Under the pieces are notes generated by a model that was given only the letters and a program-made list of their open reading frames with translations, made no database searches and had not been told where the DNA came from. A stretch of 64,000 nt of DNA from Prochlorothrix hollandica PCC 9006 = CALU 1027 (lineage in GTDB: Bacteria; Cyanobacteriota; Cyanobacteriia; Prochlorotrichales; Prochlorotrichaceae): the NCBI RefSeq assembly GCF_000332315.1, contig NZ_KB235936.1, positions 48,196 to 112,195 on the forward strand. The letters run 5' to 3'. How positions within the stretch are numbered: position 1 is the stretch's first letter; every line of letters starts with the position of its first letter. The translations under genes were made by a program, and so were the position numbers. This document shows, piece by piece, positions 46,091-53,534 of the stretch.

Positions 46091-47300
46091 GAAAGTACGA
46101 TACCAGTACCGAATTTATCCAACACCGCAACAGGTCAAAGGGCTGAATCAGCTTTTTGGGTGTTGCCGAGTTGTGTACAACGATGCCCTGGCGATTGTGC
46201 GGTCAGTGCCGCAGGGCGAGAAATGGCCCAGCAATGCTGAACTGCAAAAGCTGGTGATCACTCAGGCCAAAAAGACGGCTGAACGGAAATGGTTGGCCGA
46301 TGTGTCAGTCGTGCCCTTGCAGCAGTCGGTTCAGGATTTAAGTGTCGCCTTCAAGAACTTTTTTGAGAGCCGTAGCGGCAAACGAAAAGGGTCAAAGGTG
46401 GGCTTCCCTCGGTTCAAAAAGAAGCTGAACCAACAGTCGGCACGGTTTGTTCGGACGGGATTCTCCCTCAAGGGCAATAAGCTTGAACTGGCCAAATTAG
46501 GCCGCTTCAAGGTGAAGTGGTCAAGGCCACTGCCCTCTGAACCTAGCTCTGTGACCATTATCCGTAACACGGCTGGGCAATACCATGCCAGCTTTGTCGT
46601 GGAGATTGGCTCCATCAACATTGAGCCACTACGGCCCTCAATTGGGGTAGATCTAGGCATCAAAACCTTTGCCTTTCTCAGCACAGGTGATCGGGTAGAA
46701 TCCCCTGGATATAATCGGTTAGACCGAAAGACACGACGGTTTCAGCGTAAGCTGGCCCGCCAAGTTAAAGGGTCTAAGCGTCGCGAAAAGACTAGGCTAC
46801 GCCTTGCAAAGCTGAAGCTAAAAACGGCCAATATCCGAAAAGACTTTCTGCACAAGACCACGACCCAGCTCATCCACGAAAATCAAGTGGTGGTGTTGGA
46901 GGATCTGGCGGTGAAGAATATGCTTGGTAATCGGAAGTTGGCACGGGCCATCAGTCAGCAGGGTTGGGGCACCGCACGAACCTTGTGCGAGGCCAAGGCC
47001 AACAGGGTTAATGATCGAGAGGTCAGGATCATCAGTCGGTGGGAGCCAACCAGTCAGATCTGTTCTGATTGTGGCTTTCGTTGGGGCAAGGTTGCTCTAT
47101 CGGTTCGTTCCATCCTCTGTGTGAGTTGCGGAACCGAACATGATAGAGATGGTAATGCCGCCAAAAATATCGAAAAGTCTGGGTTGGGGCTAACCCAAGA
47201 CTCTAAATGGGCAAAGAACGGGCGTAAGACCAGGATGTCTGGCAATCCGACTGCTTTGTCTAGCCAGCCGTACAGCGAACAGCTTGGACTATTCGCCTAG
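46080..47300 (+). CDS. tnpB: TnpB, RNA-guided nuclease of IS200/IS605-type element
   Basis: This 406-residue protein has an intact RuvC active site: Asp191 (GVDLGIKTF), Glu274 (VVLEDLAVKN) and Asp357 (DRDGNAAKNI). The zinc finger has Cys328, Cys331, Cys347 and Cys350 (QICSDCG, LCVSCG). The N-terminal helix-turn-helix/WED-like region (YRIYPTPQQVKGLNQLFGCC) is complete. TnpB uses an omegaRNA from the element's right end to cut DNA next to a TAM and preserve the element. The start may be this ATG or the one at 46089. No partner TnpA is adjacent. Confidence 0.93.
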   Translation: MVSMKVRYQYRIYPTPQQVKGLNQLFGCCRVVYNDALAIVRSVPQGEKWPSNAELQKLVITQAKKTAERKWLADVSVVPLQQSVQDLSVAFKNFFESRSGKRKGSKVGFPRFKKKLNQQSARFVRTGFSLKGNKLELAKLGRFKVKWSRPLPSEPSSVTIIRNTAGQYHASFVVEIGSINIEPLRPSIGVDLGIKTFAFLSTGDRVESPGYNRLDRKTRRFQRKLARQVKGSKRREKTRLRLAKLKLKTANIRKDFLHKTTTQLIHENQVVVLEDLAVKNMLGNRKLARAISQQGWGTARTLCEAKANRVNDREVRIISRWEPTSQICSDCGFRWGKVALSVRSILCVSCGTEHDRDGNAAKNIEKSGLGLTQDSKWAKNGRKTRMSGNPTALSSQPYSEQLGLFA

Positions 47301-47340
47301 CCGGAGAATCCCCGCACCTTTAGGTCGGGGAGCATGTCAA
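47300..47340 (+). ncRNA. Right-end hairpin, predicted omegaRNA scaffold end
   Basis: After the tnpB stop the right end folds as CCCCGCACC-TTT-AGGTCGGGG and ends GAGCATGTCAA. In this family the omegaRNA covers the 3' part of tnpB and this end, and the guide is the flanking DNA, here beginning AGAGTCGCAACGGTAG at 47341, inside the neighbouring gene. The 5' limit is not defined by sequence alone. Confidence 0.55.
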
Positions 47341-47978
47341 AGAGTCGCAACGGTAGGACTCAACACCTGGTAGAGAAACTGGGCAGCGGAGAGGTACTGG
47401 GGAGAAGAGTTGGGGGACGATCGGCGATCGCAGGCCCATCCCCCCACCCCCTGGGGCTGTTGCCACAGATCAGCGTGGGACACCGGGGGATCGGCATAGA
47501 AATTGAGGGATCCCGTCCCCAACAGGGCCGAACTCCAGTGGGTAAAAAAATCATGGCTGAGGCGGTGGATCGGGAACCCTCCCCCCACCGGCACTCCCCA
47601 GCCATCCAGGGCACAGAAAGCTTGCACCCCTCCCCCCTGGCGGTGCCAAATCTGGGCCGCCGCCATAGCGCCCACCACCCCCGCACTGAAGGCGATAAAA
47701 GCCAAGGCTGGAGCAGTGGTGGGTTGAAGACCCTGGGTTTTGAGCCAGTGGAGGAGATGGCAGGGGGAAAAAGGCAAGGCTGGAGGGACAGGCACAACCC
47801 AAAGGCGGGGAGAGGGATGGGTTAACGTCCAAGGGGTCAGGAGACCTTGGCAAAAATCAGTGGTCCACTGGGAATCGTGGTAACCGGGACAGATCACCAG
47901 ATTGATGGGTTTTTCCAGTCCAGATTTTTCCAGTCCAGATTTTTCCAGTCCAGATTTCTCCAGTTCAGATCTTGCCAC
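47337..47978 (-). CDS. Conserved hypothetical protein, alpha/beta-hydrolase-like; stop provided by TnpB element
   Basis: This protein of up to 213 residues is read from GTG at 47978. After an N-terminal SGLEK pentapeptide repeat (15-bp DNA repeat, 47911-47970) it continues INLVICPGYHDSQWT, a start I associate with a cyanobacterial family, and AFIAFSAGVVGAMA, which resembles a nucleophile elbow. Another GTG lies at the Val of NLVICPG. The TGA stop is made by the TCAA end of the TnpB element. The gene starts 4 bp after the amidase stop, so the two are probably coupled. No function known. Confidence 0.72.
   Translation of the reverse strand: MARSELEKSGLEKSGLEKSGLEKPINLVICPGYHDSQWTTDFCQGLLTPWTLTHPSPRLWVVPVPPALPFSPCHLLHWLKTQGLQPTTAPALAFIAFSAGVVGAMAAAQIWHRQGGGVQAFCALDGWGVPVGGGFPIHRLSHDFFTHWSSALLGTGSLNFYADPPVSHADLWQQPQGVGGWACDRRSSPNSSPQYLSAAQFLYQVLSPTVATL
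47911..47970. repeat. 15-bp in-frame minisatellite, four units
   Basis: TTTTCCAGTCCAGAT is repeated at 47911, 47926, 47941 and, with two changes, 47956. In the minus-strand gene it encodes repeated SGLEK. It may lie before the true start if the later GTG is used. Confidence 0.9.
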
Positions 47979-47982
47979 CGCC

Positions 47983-48993
47983 CTACCTTACCCCCCGCAG
48001 TTGATGCAGCAGGGTGAAAAATTTGGTTTGGTCAAAGCTGCGGGGATCAATGCGAGATTGGGAGCGATCGACGGCTCGATGGGTGGTGATGCGGTCATCG
48101 GGCACTGAACTTTGGGCCACCAACCAGGCCAGGGAACGGTACTGAGCCTCCGTGTAACCACTGTGGGTTTCTCCCTCATCCTGGCCATCATAGGGAGTTT
48201 CTAGGGAAATATGATAGGCAAAATTATTAACGGAAGGGGGATAGCTTTTATGGGTTTTGACGGTTTCTGCGCCATTAGCTCCCATGAACACGGAATTACC
48301 GGCCCCAAAGGCCCGTTTTTCTGGGGGCACCACATAAACCACCGTGCCATTGAGGCGGATCAATGTATGGTAGCTGGCTTGTTGACTTTCATCGGTGTGG
48401 TGGGTGCGGAACAGATTAATGGCAGAATCCGCCGAGTACACCGTTTCATGGAGAACAATAATCGGCTGGTTATACACCGGAGTGCCATTGATGTCATAGC
48501 TGTAGCGCTCGCCATAGTTACTGGTATCAGCCCAAAGCAGTTCATAGGGTGGCGTGGGCAGACCTTGGGCGAGAGGGGAAGCGTTTTGGGCCAGCGGTGG
48601 GTTCACCCTAGGGGCTTGGGCCACCGTCGCCTGGACCCTGGGAGTCTGGGCCGCAGCACTTTGGGCCGTAGCACTTTGGGCCGCAGCACTTTGGGCCGCA
48701 GCAGCCTGAATCGCCTGGGCCGAAGCATCCAGGGGCGGTTTTTCAAACTGTTCCACGACTGCCGGAGAGGGTACGGCCAAGGTTTCCAGTTGTTCGCCAA
48801 GGGGTGGGGCTTCCGAGAGGGTGGACGGTGGGGTTCCACAACTCCCTATCAACACCCCCAAGACAAAGGACGCAACCCATATCACCATAAAACTGGGGCG
48901 ACCCTTTTTCTGTTGCCCCCGCTGTATCGGGGCTGGTTTGGGGGTACGGGATCGGTCGAGTGCAAGTTTTGGATCAGAGCGCTTGTGACCCAT
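47983..48993 (-). CDS. N-acetylmuramoyl-L-alanine amidase, membrane-anchored
   Basis: This 336-residue protein has a membrane segment at about residues 36-51 ending in LIGSC (Cys52), which could be a lipobox. A linker rich in Ala/Gln/Ser (AAAQSA repeats from a 15-bp DNA unit at 48651-48695) leads to an amidase_2 domain from about residue 150: IIVLHETVYSADSA, NNFAYHISLETP and ITTHRAVDRSQSRID hold the likely zinc ligands. It cleaves the bond between muramic acid and the stem peptide in peptidoglycan. It is upstream of the 47337-47978 gene. Confidence 0.87.
   Translation of the reverse strand: MGHKRSDPKLALDRSRTPKPAPIQRGQQKKGRPSFMVIWVASFVLGVLIGSCGTPPSTLSEAPPLGEQLETLAVPSPAVVEQFEKPPLDASAQAIQAAAAQSAAAQSATAQSAAAQTPRVQATVAQAPRVNPPLAQNASPLAQGLPTPPYELLWADTSNYGERYSYDINGTPVYNQPIIVLHETVYSADSAINLFRTHHTDESQQASYHTLIRLNGTVVYVVPPEKRAFGAGNSVFMGANGAETVKTHKSYPPSVNNFAYHISLETPYDGQDEGETHSGYTEAQYRSLAWLVAQSSVPDDRITTHRAVDRSQSRIDPRSFDQTKFFTLLHQLRGVR
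48651..48695. repeat. 15-bp in-frame minisatellite in the amidase linker
   Basis: CCGCAGCACTTTGGG is repeated three times with one change (48651, 48666, 48681). It encodes Ala/Gln/Ser pentapeptides in the linker between membrane anchor and enzyme domain, so length change would alter tether reach. Confidence 0.88.
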
Positions 48994-49441
48994 AAGTCTG
49001 AGTTCTCCCCCACCGGTTAACGGTTGCGATCGTGTTTATGAATAAATTAATCAAGTGTGCCCTAAATTTGCCTAGCCCCCATGGACACTAGCCCCCATGG
49101 ACACTAGACCCCATGGACAGTTTAGCCCCATGGACAGTGTAGCCCCATGGCAGCAGGGCATCCCCTGTCTTGGAGGAGATGTTTAGGTAAACGTTTTAGG
49201 GATCGATCTAACGAAACTCCCCAGGGCAACCTCCCCGATGGCAGGATTGCAGATCATTGCCAGATGGGTCTCTCGGGAGGAACAACGGAGACCGATCTGG
49301 CAATTGGGGTAGATGTTAGTCTGTACCACACTCTCTATCTTAATTTCCGAGCTGATGCTGTGGGGGTAATGGGGTCGTATTGCTGTACCTGAGCCTCTTC
49401 TAGCGAGATCCTGACAACTGCTTTAGGATTGCTGTCTGGGG
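48994..49441. other. Intergenic region with tandem repeats and a MITE remnant
   Basis: At about 49072-49150 a unit of 16-17 bp built on TAGCCCCCATGGACA occurs five times. At 49404-49435 CGAGATCCTGACAACTG, then CTTTAGGATTGCTGT, matches the right third of the TACAGCA MITE. An open frame at 49147-49392 has no family resemblance. Confidence 0.6.
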
Positions 49442-49834
49442 TTATTCGTCATTGGGAACAGGGGTGACGATCGTCGGCAAGACAGATCCCGTCAATTCCA
49501 GTTCCATCGCCCCCGTTAACACCGCGTGGGTTATCGGTTCCCGTAGCCCCCCCCACAGGCTGCAATCCGTCGGGGTCACCGTTAGCAGCAGCATATAACC
49601 CTGTTGACCCAGGCGACACCCCAATTGATAGGCTGGGCCGCGATCGCTGAGATCGTAGGTGACTAATCGACAAAATAACTCATTGTTATGGTGGGTACCA
49701 TCCTGGACAGCATCGGCAAACCAGAACTTGAAGGTTTTGAGATGGGATTCGTAAAGAACAGTCGGTAACACGGCAGCAATGGGGGTAAAGAGGAAGGGAG
49801 TGCAGGGGAGGTACCGGCATTGTCGTAGGATCAC
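49442..49834 (-). CDS. Hypothetical protein, possibly cyanobacteria-specific
   Basis: This 130-residue protein begins MILRQCRYLPCTPFLFTPIA, has FKFWFADAVQDGTHHNNELF and YQLGCRLGQQGYMLLLTV, and a less conserved-looking tail. Composition is gene-like and it carries a proper start, but I do not recognise the family. No signal peptide or membrane helix stands out. It lies 132 bp from an insertion sequence on its upstream side, so its promoter region may have been altered. Confidence 0.65.
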   Translation of the reverse strand: MILRQCRYLPCTPFLFTPIAAVLPTVLYESHLKTFKFWFADAVQDGTHHNNELFCRLVTYDLSDRGPAYQLGCRLGQQGYMLLLTVTPTDCSLWGGLREPITHAVLTGAMELELTGSVLPTIVTPVPNDE

Positions 49835-49966
49835 GTCACCTTAAAATTGCCACTAATTGTGGACGTGAACCCCTGAATGTCTAATTCTTGTAATAGTTGC
49901 CCTGATTGCTGGTGTTTAATCTGTCGTCTGAGGTACCCCATGGGCGGGACTGGAAAATTCAGGGTA

Positions 49967-51481
49967 CAGCAGTTTTAATTTTAGAATGTATCAGGGGATA
50001 CAAATAGAGATTGGGGGCACATTAGGGAGACCCCTGGTCAAAGGCTCAAGAGGAGTTAGCGGGCCAGGGAGTCTGTAGAGGGGGGGAGCCGTCCAAGATA
50101 AAGTCCAGCAAATGCTGCCAGGACTCAAATAGAAAGTAGGTCGTGAGACTAACTAGGTCTTGAAAGAAACCTTGCCGTTTGCCCCGCTGTTGCCGTGCCC
50201 GGTGGTAGGACTGATCAGACCACTCCAAAACCGTGTGAAACAAGAACGCTAAGAGATTAAGGGTGAGCAAAAACATAGACAGATGCTGGTGGCCATGGCC
50301 AAAGTTATGCTCCAGGTGATAGCCCTTGGTTTTGAGGACGTTGTGATTTTCATTTTCCGTTTTCCAACGAGAGCGTCCAGCGGCTCCAATCTGGGGCAGA
50401 AGGTCTGGAGTCAGCTCATGGTTGGTGATCCAACTGTTGTGATAGAGCTGTTTTCCGTCCCGTTCGCGAGTCACCCGCAACTCACACCAATTGACCATCA
50501 GTGCGGGGGGTTCTTGCCGTAAGGGAACGCCATTGACATACCGATAGGACCAACGTTCTGCCTGCCCCTGGCGATAGAGTCGGTGTTCCCAGGTGCCAAC
50601 CTCCCCAGAAGAATCCAAGAACTCAACCCATTCCATCACGGTGCTGTGAGTTTGGGGTAAACAAACAAACAGGAAGTTGAACTGATGGCTTAAAGCTTGC
50701 TCCACCAGGGGTTGGCGGCTGTACAGGTCATCCCCAAGGAGGGTAATCGCTTGGTTCTCAAACAGAGCTGAAGCCTTGGTAATCCAGCGTTTCGCCGCTG
50801 CAATCTCGCAATCTTGTTTGTCATGACCATCTTGAGGGTAGATAAACTCAGGAGCCAAGGAAATGACCCGGCTTTGGTCGGGATGGACAATAGTAGGCAA
50901 TAGAGCACTATGGAAATAGGTCACCTTCCCTGGCTTGTGGGTGCGATGAGAGCAGCAAGGACAGTGAACCCGCGTAGAACTGTGATACTCACTGCCGTCT
51001 AAGGCAACCAGCAATTGTCCCCCTAAGGTCTCATACGGTCTGAAGAACCCTCTCCTCTGAAGAGCGTGATAGACCCACTCAAACACCCCAAACAAATGGG
51101 AGGCGGCTAGTTGATCCAAAATCTTCCGGATTTGAGCGCTGGTGGGAATCTGAACAGCCCCAAAGAGGGTTTGGAGGTTATGTCGTCCACATCGACTGTT
51201 GAGGAGGCGCTGATGTTCGAGGAAGGAGGAGTTCTGCATGAAAAACACGCTAAAAGCTCCCAGCATCACATCTACCAAAGGATAACGGGTGTTATTACTG
51301 GGTTTACGGGGGTCTGGGCAACCTCGAAAGGTCTCTCTCAAAACAGTCAGTAAGGTGTCGAGGCTAAGAGGGAGAGGCTCCATGGCACTAGAGTAGAGGG
51401 GGGAACTTCACTTTTCATCTTCGCCTTGACCTTCTCTGTGATTTCTGTATCTCCCGCTACATTCTAAAATTGAAATTGCTG
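49967..51481 (-). mobile_element. Complete insertion sequence, 1515 bp, with 9-bp target duplication
   Basis: The terminal inverted repeats start CAGCAGTTTTAATTTTAGAA on the left and CAGCAATTTCAATTTTAGAA (complement) on the right, about 31 of 36 positions matching. TTCAGGGTA occurs directly outside both ends (49958-49966 and 51482-51490), a 9-bp target-site duplication. One transposase gene fills it on the minus strand. The intact duplication points to a fairly recent insertion. The element ends 93 bp before tRNA-Leu. Confidence 0.93.
50046..51383 (-). CDS. DDE transposase (ISNCY/IS4-related)
   Basis: This 445-residue transposase has candidate catalytic residues Asp129 (VALDGSEYHSS), Asp218 (ITLLGDDLYS) and Glu343 or Glu345 (RWKTENENHNVLKTKGY). 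A CPCC-HRTH segment (CPCCSHRTHKPGK) may bind zinc. The end region HNFGHGHQHLSMFLLTLNLL is familiar from transposases classed as ISNCY. The frame is full length without interruption, so it may be active. Family assignment is from memory. Confidence 0.85.
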   Translation of the reverse strand: MEPLPLSLDTLLTVLRETFRGCPDPRKPSNNTRYPLVDVMLGAFSVFFMQNSSFLEHQRLLNSRCGRHNLQTLFGAVQIPTSAQIRKILDQLAASHLFGVFEWVYHALQRRGFFRPYETLGGQLLVALDGSEYHSSTRVHCPCCSHRTHKPGKVTYFHSALLPTIVHPDQSRVISLAPEFIYPQDGHDKQDCEIAAAKRWITKASALFENQAITLLGDDLYSRQPLVEQALSHQFNFLFVCLPQTHSTVMEWVEFLDSSGEVGTWEHRLYRQGQAERWSYRYVNGVPLRQEPPALMVNWCELRVTRERDGKQLYHNSWITNHELTPDLLPQIGAAGRSRWKTENENHNVLKTKGYHLEHNFGHGHQHLSMFLLTLNLLAFLFHTVLEWSDQSYHRARQQRGKRQGFFQDLVSLTTYFLFESWQHLLDFILDGSPPLQTPWPANSS

Positions 51482-51574
51482 TTCAGGGTACCAAAAGGTT
51501 GACGAATCACCAAAACTATAGGATGATTGTAAATCGCTGAAGCAATTGATAAATTCTTCAGTTACACCAGTTAG

Positions 51575-51659
51575 CGGAACTGGCGGAATTGGTAGACGCG
51601 CTAGATTCAGGTTCTAGTGGGGGATAACTCTGTCCGGGTTCAAGTCCCGGGTTCCGCAT
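51575..51659 (+). tRNA. tRNA-Leu, anticodon CAG
   Basis: The acceptor stem is GCGGAAC/GTTCCGC with discriminator A at 51659. The anticodon arm is CTAGA-TTCAGGT-TCTAG, giving anticodon CAG (reads CUG). The T arm is CCGGG-TTCAAGT-CCCGG. A long variable arm marks class II. CCA is not encoded. The 85-nt length is normal for tRNA-Leu. Confidence 0.96.
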
Positions 51660-51885
51660 CTACTTTAGAAACTTATACACGTTTTGCACAGGCCCAACTA
51701 GGTATAACGCCGAAAATTGAGTCAACGATTCGTGAGAACCAAGGGGGAGTTTGGCAATGCCAGACTCCCTTTTATCATAGACTAGTGTCAAAAACAGGGT
51801 GAATTCCCCTATTACAGCGGAATATCACTTATGGCGGGATATCACAGGTTGACAGCGGTCTAGGGCGGGCAGAGAGGGGGTGATC

Positions 51886-53454
51886 ATGGCTCACGGAGAA
51901 GAGGAGGGGCAAGGGAGCCAGGGGGGGGAGATCAGCCTTGGGGCATTGCCCTTGGTGCAACAGTTACAGCGATCGCAGGCGCGACGGGTCGCCCGGTTCC
52001 ATACCCCCGGTCACCAGGGAGGACAGGGCAGCGGTCTGCCGTTAAAAACCGCCTGGGGAGAGGCCGTGTGGCAATGGGATCTGCCGGAATTGCCGGAACT
52101 GGGGAGTTTATTGGACCCAGATGGGGTGATGGCAGAGGCCCAAGCCCTAGCCGCTCAAACCTTTGGGGCCGATCGCACCTGGTTTTTAGCCAATGGTTCA
52201 ACCCTGGGGGTCATGGCGGCGATCGTGGCCACCTGCGCTCCCGGATCCAAACTGGTGCTGCCGCGATCGGTGCATCGATCGGCCATTGCGGGCCTGATTG
52301 TCAGCGGCGCTGTCCCGATCTTTGTCAATCCTCCCTATGATGCAGACTGGGATTTACCCGGAACCCTGACCCCCCAGGCGGTGGCCGCTGCCTTGGCTGA
52401 GCATCCCGATGTGGCGGCGGTGCTTCTGGTGTCCCCCACCTATCAGGGGGTTGTGGCAGAGGTGGCGGCGATCGCCGCCCTGACCCAGGCGAGGGGCATT
52501 CCGTTGTTGGTGGATGAGGCCCATGGTGCCCATTTTGGCTTTCATCCCCAGTTACCCCCCCGCGCCCTCAGTCAAGGGGCCGATCTGGCGGTGCAGTCCA
52601 CCCATAAAACTCTGTCTGCCCTGACCCAAGCCGCCATGGTGCACATGCGGGGAACGCGGGTCGATCCCCAGAGTCTGACGCGGGCGGTGGCCCTAGTCCA
52701 GTCCACCAGTCCCAGCTATTTACTCCTCGCGTCCCTAGATGCTGCACGGCACCAGTTGGCCACCCAGGGTCAGGATCTCATGGCCCAAACCCTGGCCCTC
52801 GCCCAGATCGCCTGCGATCGCATCGGTCAGATTCCAGGGTTACGGGTCTGGGCACCCTCCCCCCCACGATCGGGTTTTCGCCAGGGGGATCCCACCCGTC
52901 TCACGGTGGATGTCAGTGGCCTGGGTTGGTCGGGCTTTGCCGCCGATGAATGGCTTGATCGCTCCCAGGGGGTGATCTGTGAGTTGCCCAGTTTGCGGCA
53001 CCTGACCTTTATGGTGACCCTGGGCCATACTGCCGACGACATTGCCAGCCTGGTCAGGGGTTTGGAACATCTCAGTCGTCAGCACCCTTCCCCTAGCCAA
53101 GGCGGATCATTCGCTTTAGAGAATCTGGCCTTAGAGAATCTGGCTTTAGAAAATCTGGCCTTAGAAAATCTGGCCTTAGGCTCCCCCAGTCCTTTAGCCC
53201 CCCTGACTCCTCGCCAAGCCTTTTTTGCCCCTGGGGAAACGGTACCGTGGCAGCAGGGTCTCCATCGTCTCAGCGCCGAATTGATTTGCCCCTACCCTCC
53301 CGGTATTCCCCTGGTGTTGCCGGGGGAACCGATTACGGCCATGGCCTGGGAGCAGTTGCAACGGGTACAGGCGGCGGGGGGGGTGATCACGGGGTGCGCC
53401 GATCCCAGTTTGATGACGGTGCGGGTGGTGCGGGACTCTGGGGTGCAGTCTTAG
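51886..53454 (+). CDS. Orn/Lys/Arg decarboxylase family PLP enzyme
   Basis: This 522-residue protein is read from the ATG at 51886, with AGAGGGGG close upstream; a GTG at 51880 is an alternative. It has RVARFHTPGHQGG near the N-terminus, WFLANGSTLGVMAAI, LLVDEAHGAHFGFHP and the PLP-lysine region VQSTHKTLSALTQA. Family members decarboxylate lysine, arginine or ornithine to polyamine precursors; the substrate here is not predictable. At residues about 412-431 there is a LENLA x4 insert encoded by a 15-bp repeat (53116-53175) between the main and C-terminal domains. Confidence 0.88.
   Translation: MAHGEEEGQGSQGGEISLGALPLVQQLQRSQARRVARFHTPGHQGGQGSGLPLKTAWGEAVWQWDLPELPELGSLLDPDGVMAEAQALAAQTFGADRTWFLANGSTLGVMAAIVATCAPGSKLVLPRSVHRSAIAGLIVSGAVPIFVNPPYDADWDLPGTLTPQAVAAALAEHPDVAAVLLVSPTYQGVVAEVAAIAALTQARGIPLLVDEAHGAHFGFHPQLPPRALSQGADLAVQSTHKTLSALTQAAMVHMRGTRVDPQSLTRAVALVQSTSPSYLLLASLDAARHQLATQGQDLMAQTLALAQIACDRIGQIPGLRVWAPSPPRSGFRQGDPTRLTVDVSGLGWSGFAADEWLDRSQGVICELPSLRHLTFMVTLGHTADDIASLVRGLEHLSRQHPSPSQGGSFALENLALENLALENLALENLALGSPSPLAPLTPRQAFFAPGETVPWQQGLHRLSAELICPYPPGIPLVLPGEPITAMAWEQLQRVQAAGGVITGCADPSLMTVRVVRDSGVQS
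53116..53175. repeat. 15-bp in-frame minisatellite in the decarboxylase gene
   Basis: TTAGAGAATCTGGCC and variants repeat four times. It encodes LENLA pentapeptides, predicted helical, in the linker between the PLP domain and the C-terminal domain. Confidence 0.92.
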
Positions 53455-53463
53455 GGAGCTAGG

Positions 53464-53520
53464 GGGTATCAACTTAAGGCGGGACAGTGGCCCACTGTCC
53501 TGGTAATCTTGTCCCGCTGG
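53464..53520 (-). repeat. 81-bp hairpin element, inverted and shortened copy
   Basis: GGGTATCAACTTAAGGCGGG, then ACAGTGGCCCACTGTCC and AATCTTGTCCCGC, is the reverse complement of the element at 33063-33143 with a shortened central part. It lies between the convergent decarboxylase and glycosyltransferase genes. Confidence 0.75.
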
Positions 53521-53534
53521 CAGCGGTCAGCCAG

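Larger units (their letters stand above)
45876..47340 (+). mobile_element. Solo-tnpB IS200/IS605-type element
   Basis: The element contains tnpB, a divergent small RHH gene, and no tnpA. The left end has a subterminal imperfect hairpin at about 45892-45917 (AAGCCCCGTCC/AGGACGGCTT). The right end has CCCCGCACC/AGGTCGGGG and finishes GAGCATGTCAA at 47340. TTAC at 45872-45875 directly before the proposed left end fits a TAM-like target. Joining TTAC to the right flank AGAGTCGC restores a stop codon for the 47337-47978 gene. Boundaries are inferred. Confidence 0.75.

Noticed and set aside
49147-49392. Open frame of 81 residues after the tandem repeat
   Set aside because: It has no family resemblance and lies in a repeat-rich gap.
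51617-51802. Open frame overlapping tRNA-Leu
   Set aside because: It begins inside the tRNA gene and has no gene-like features.
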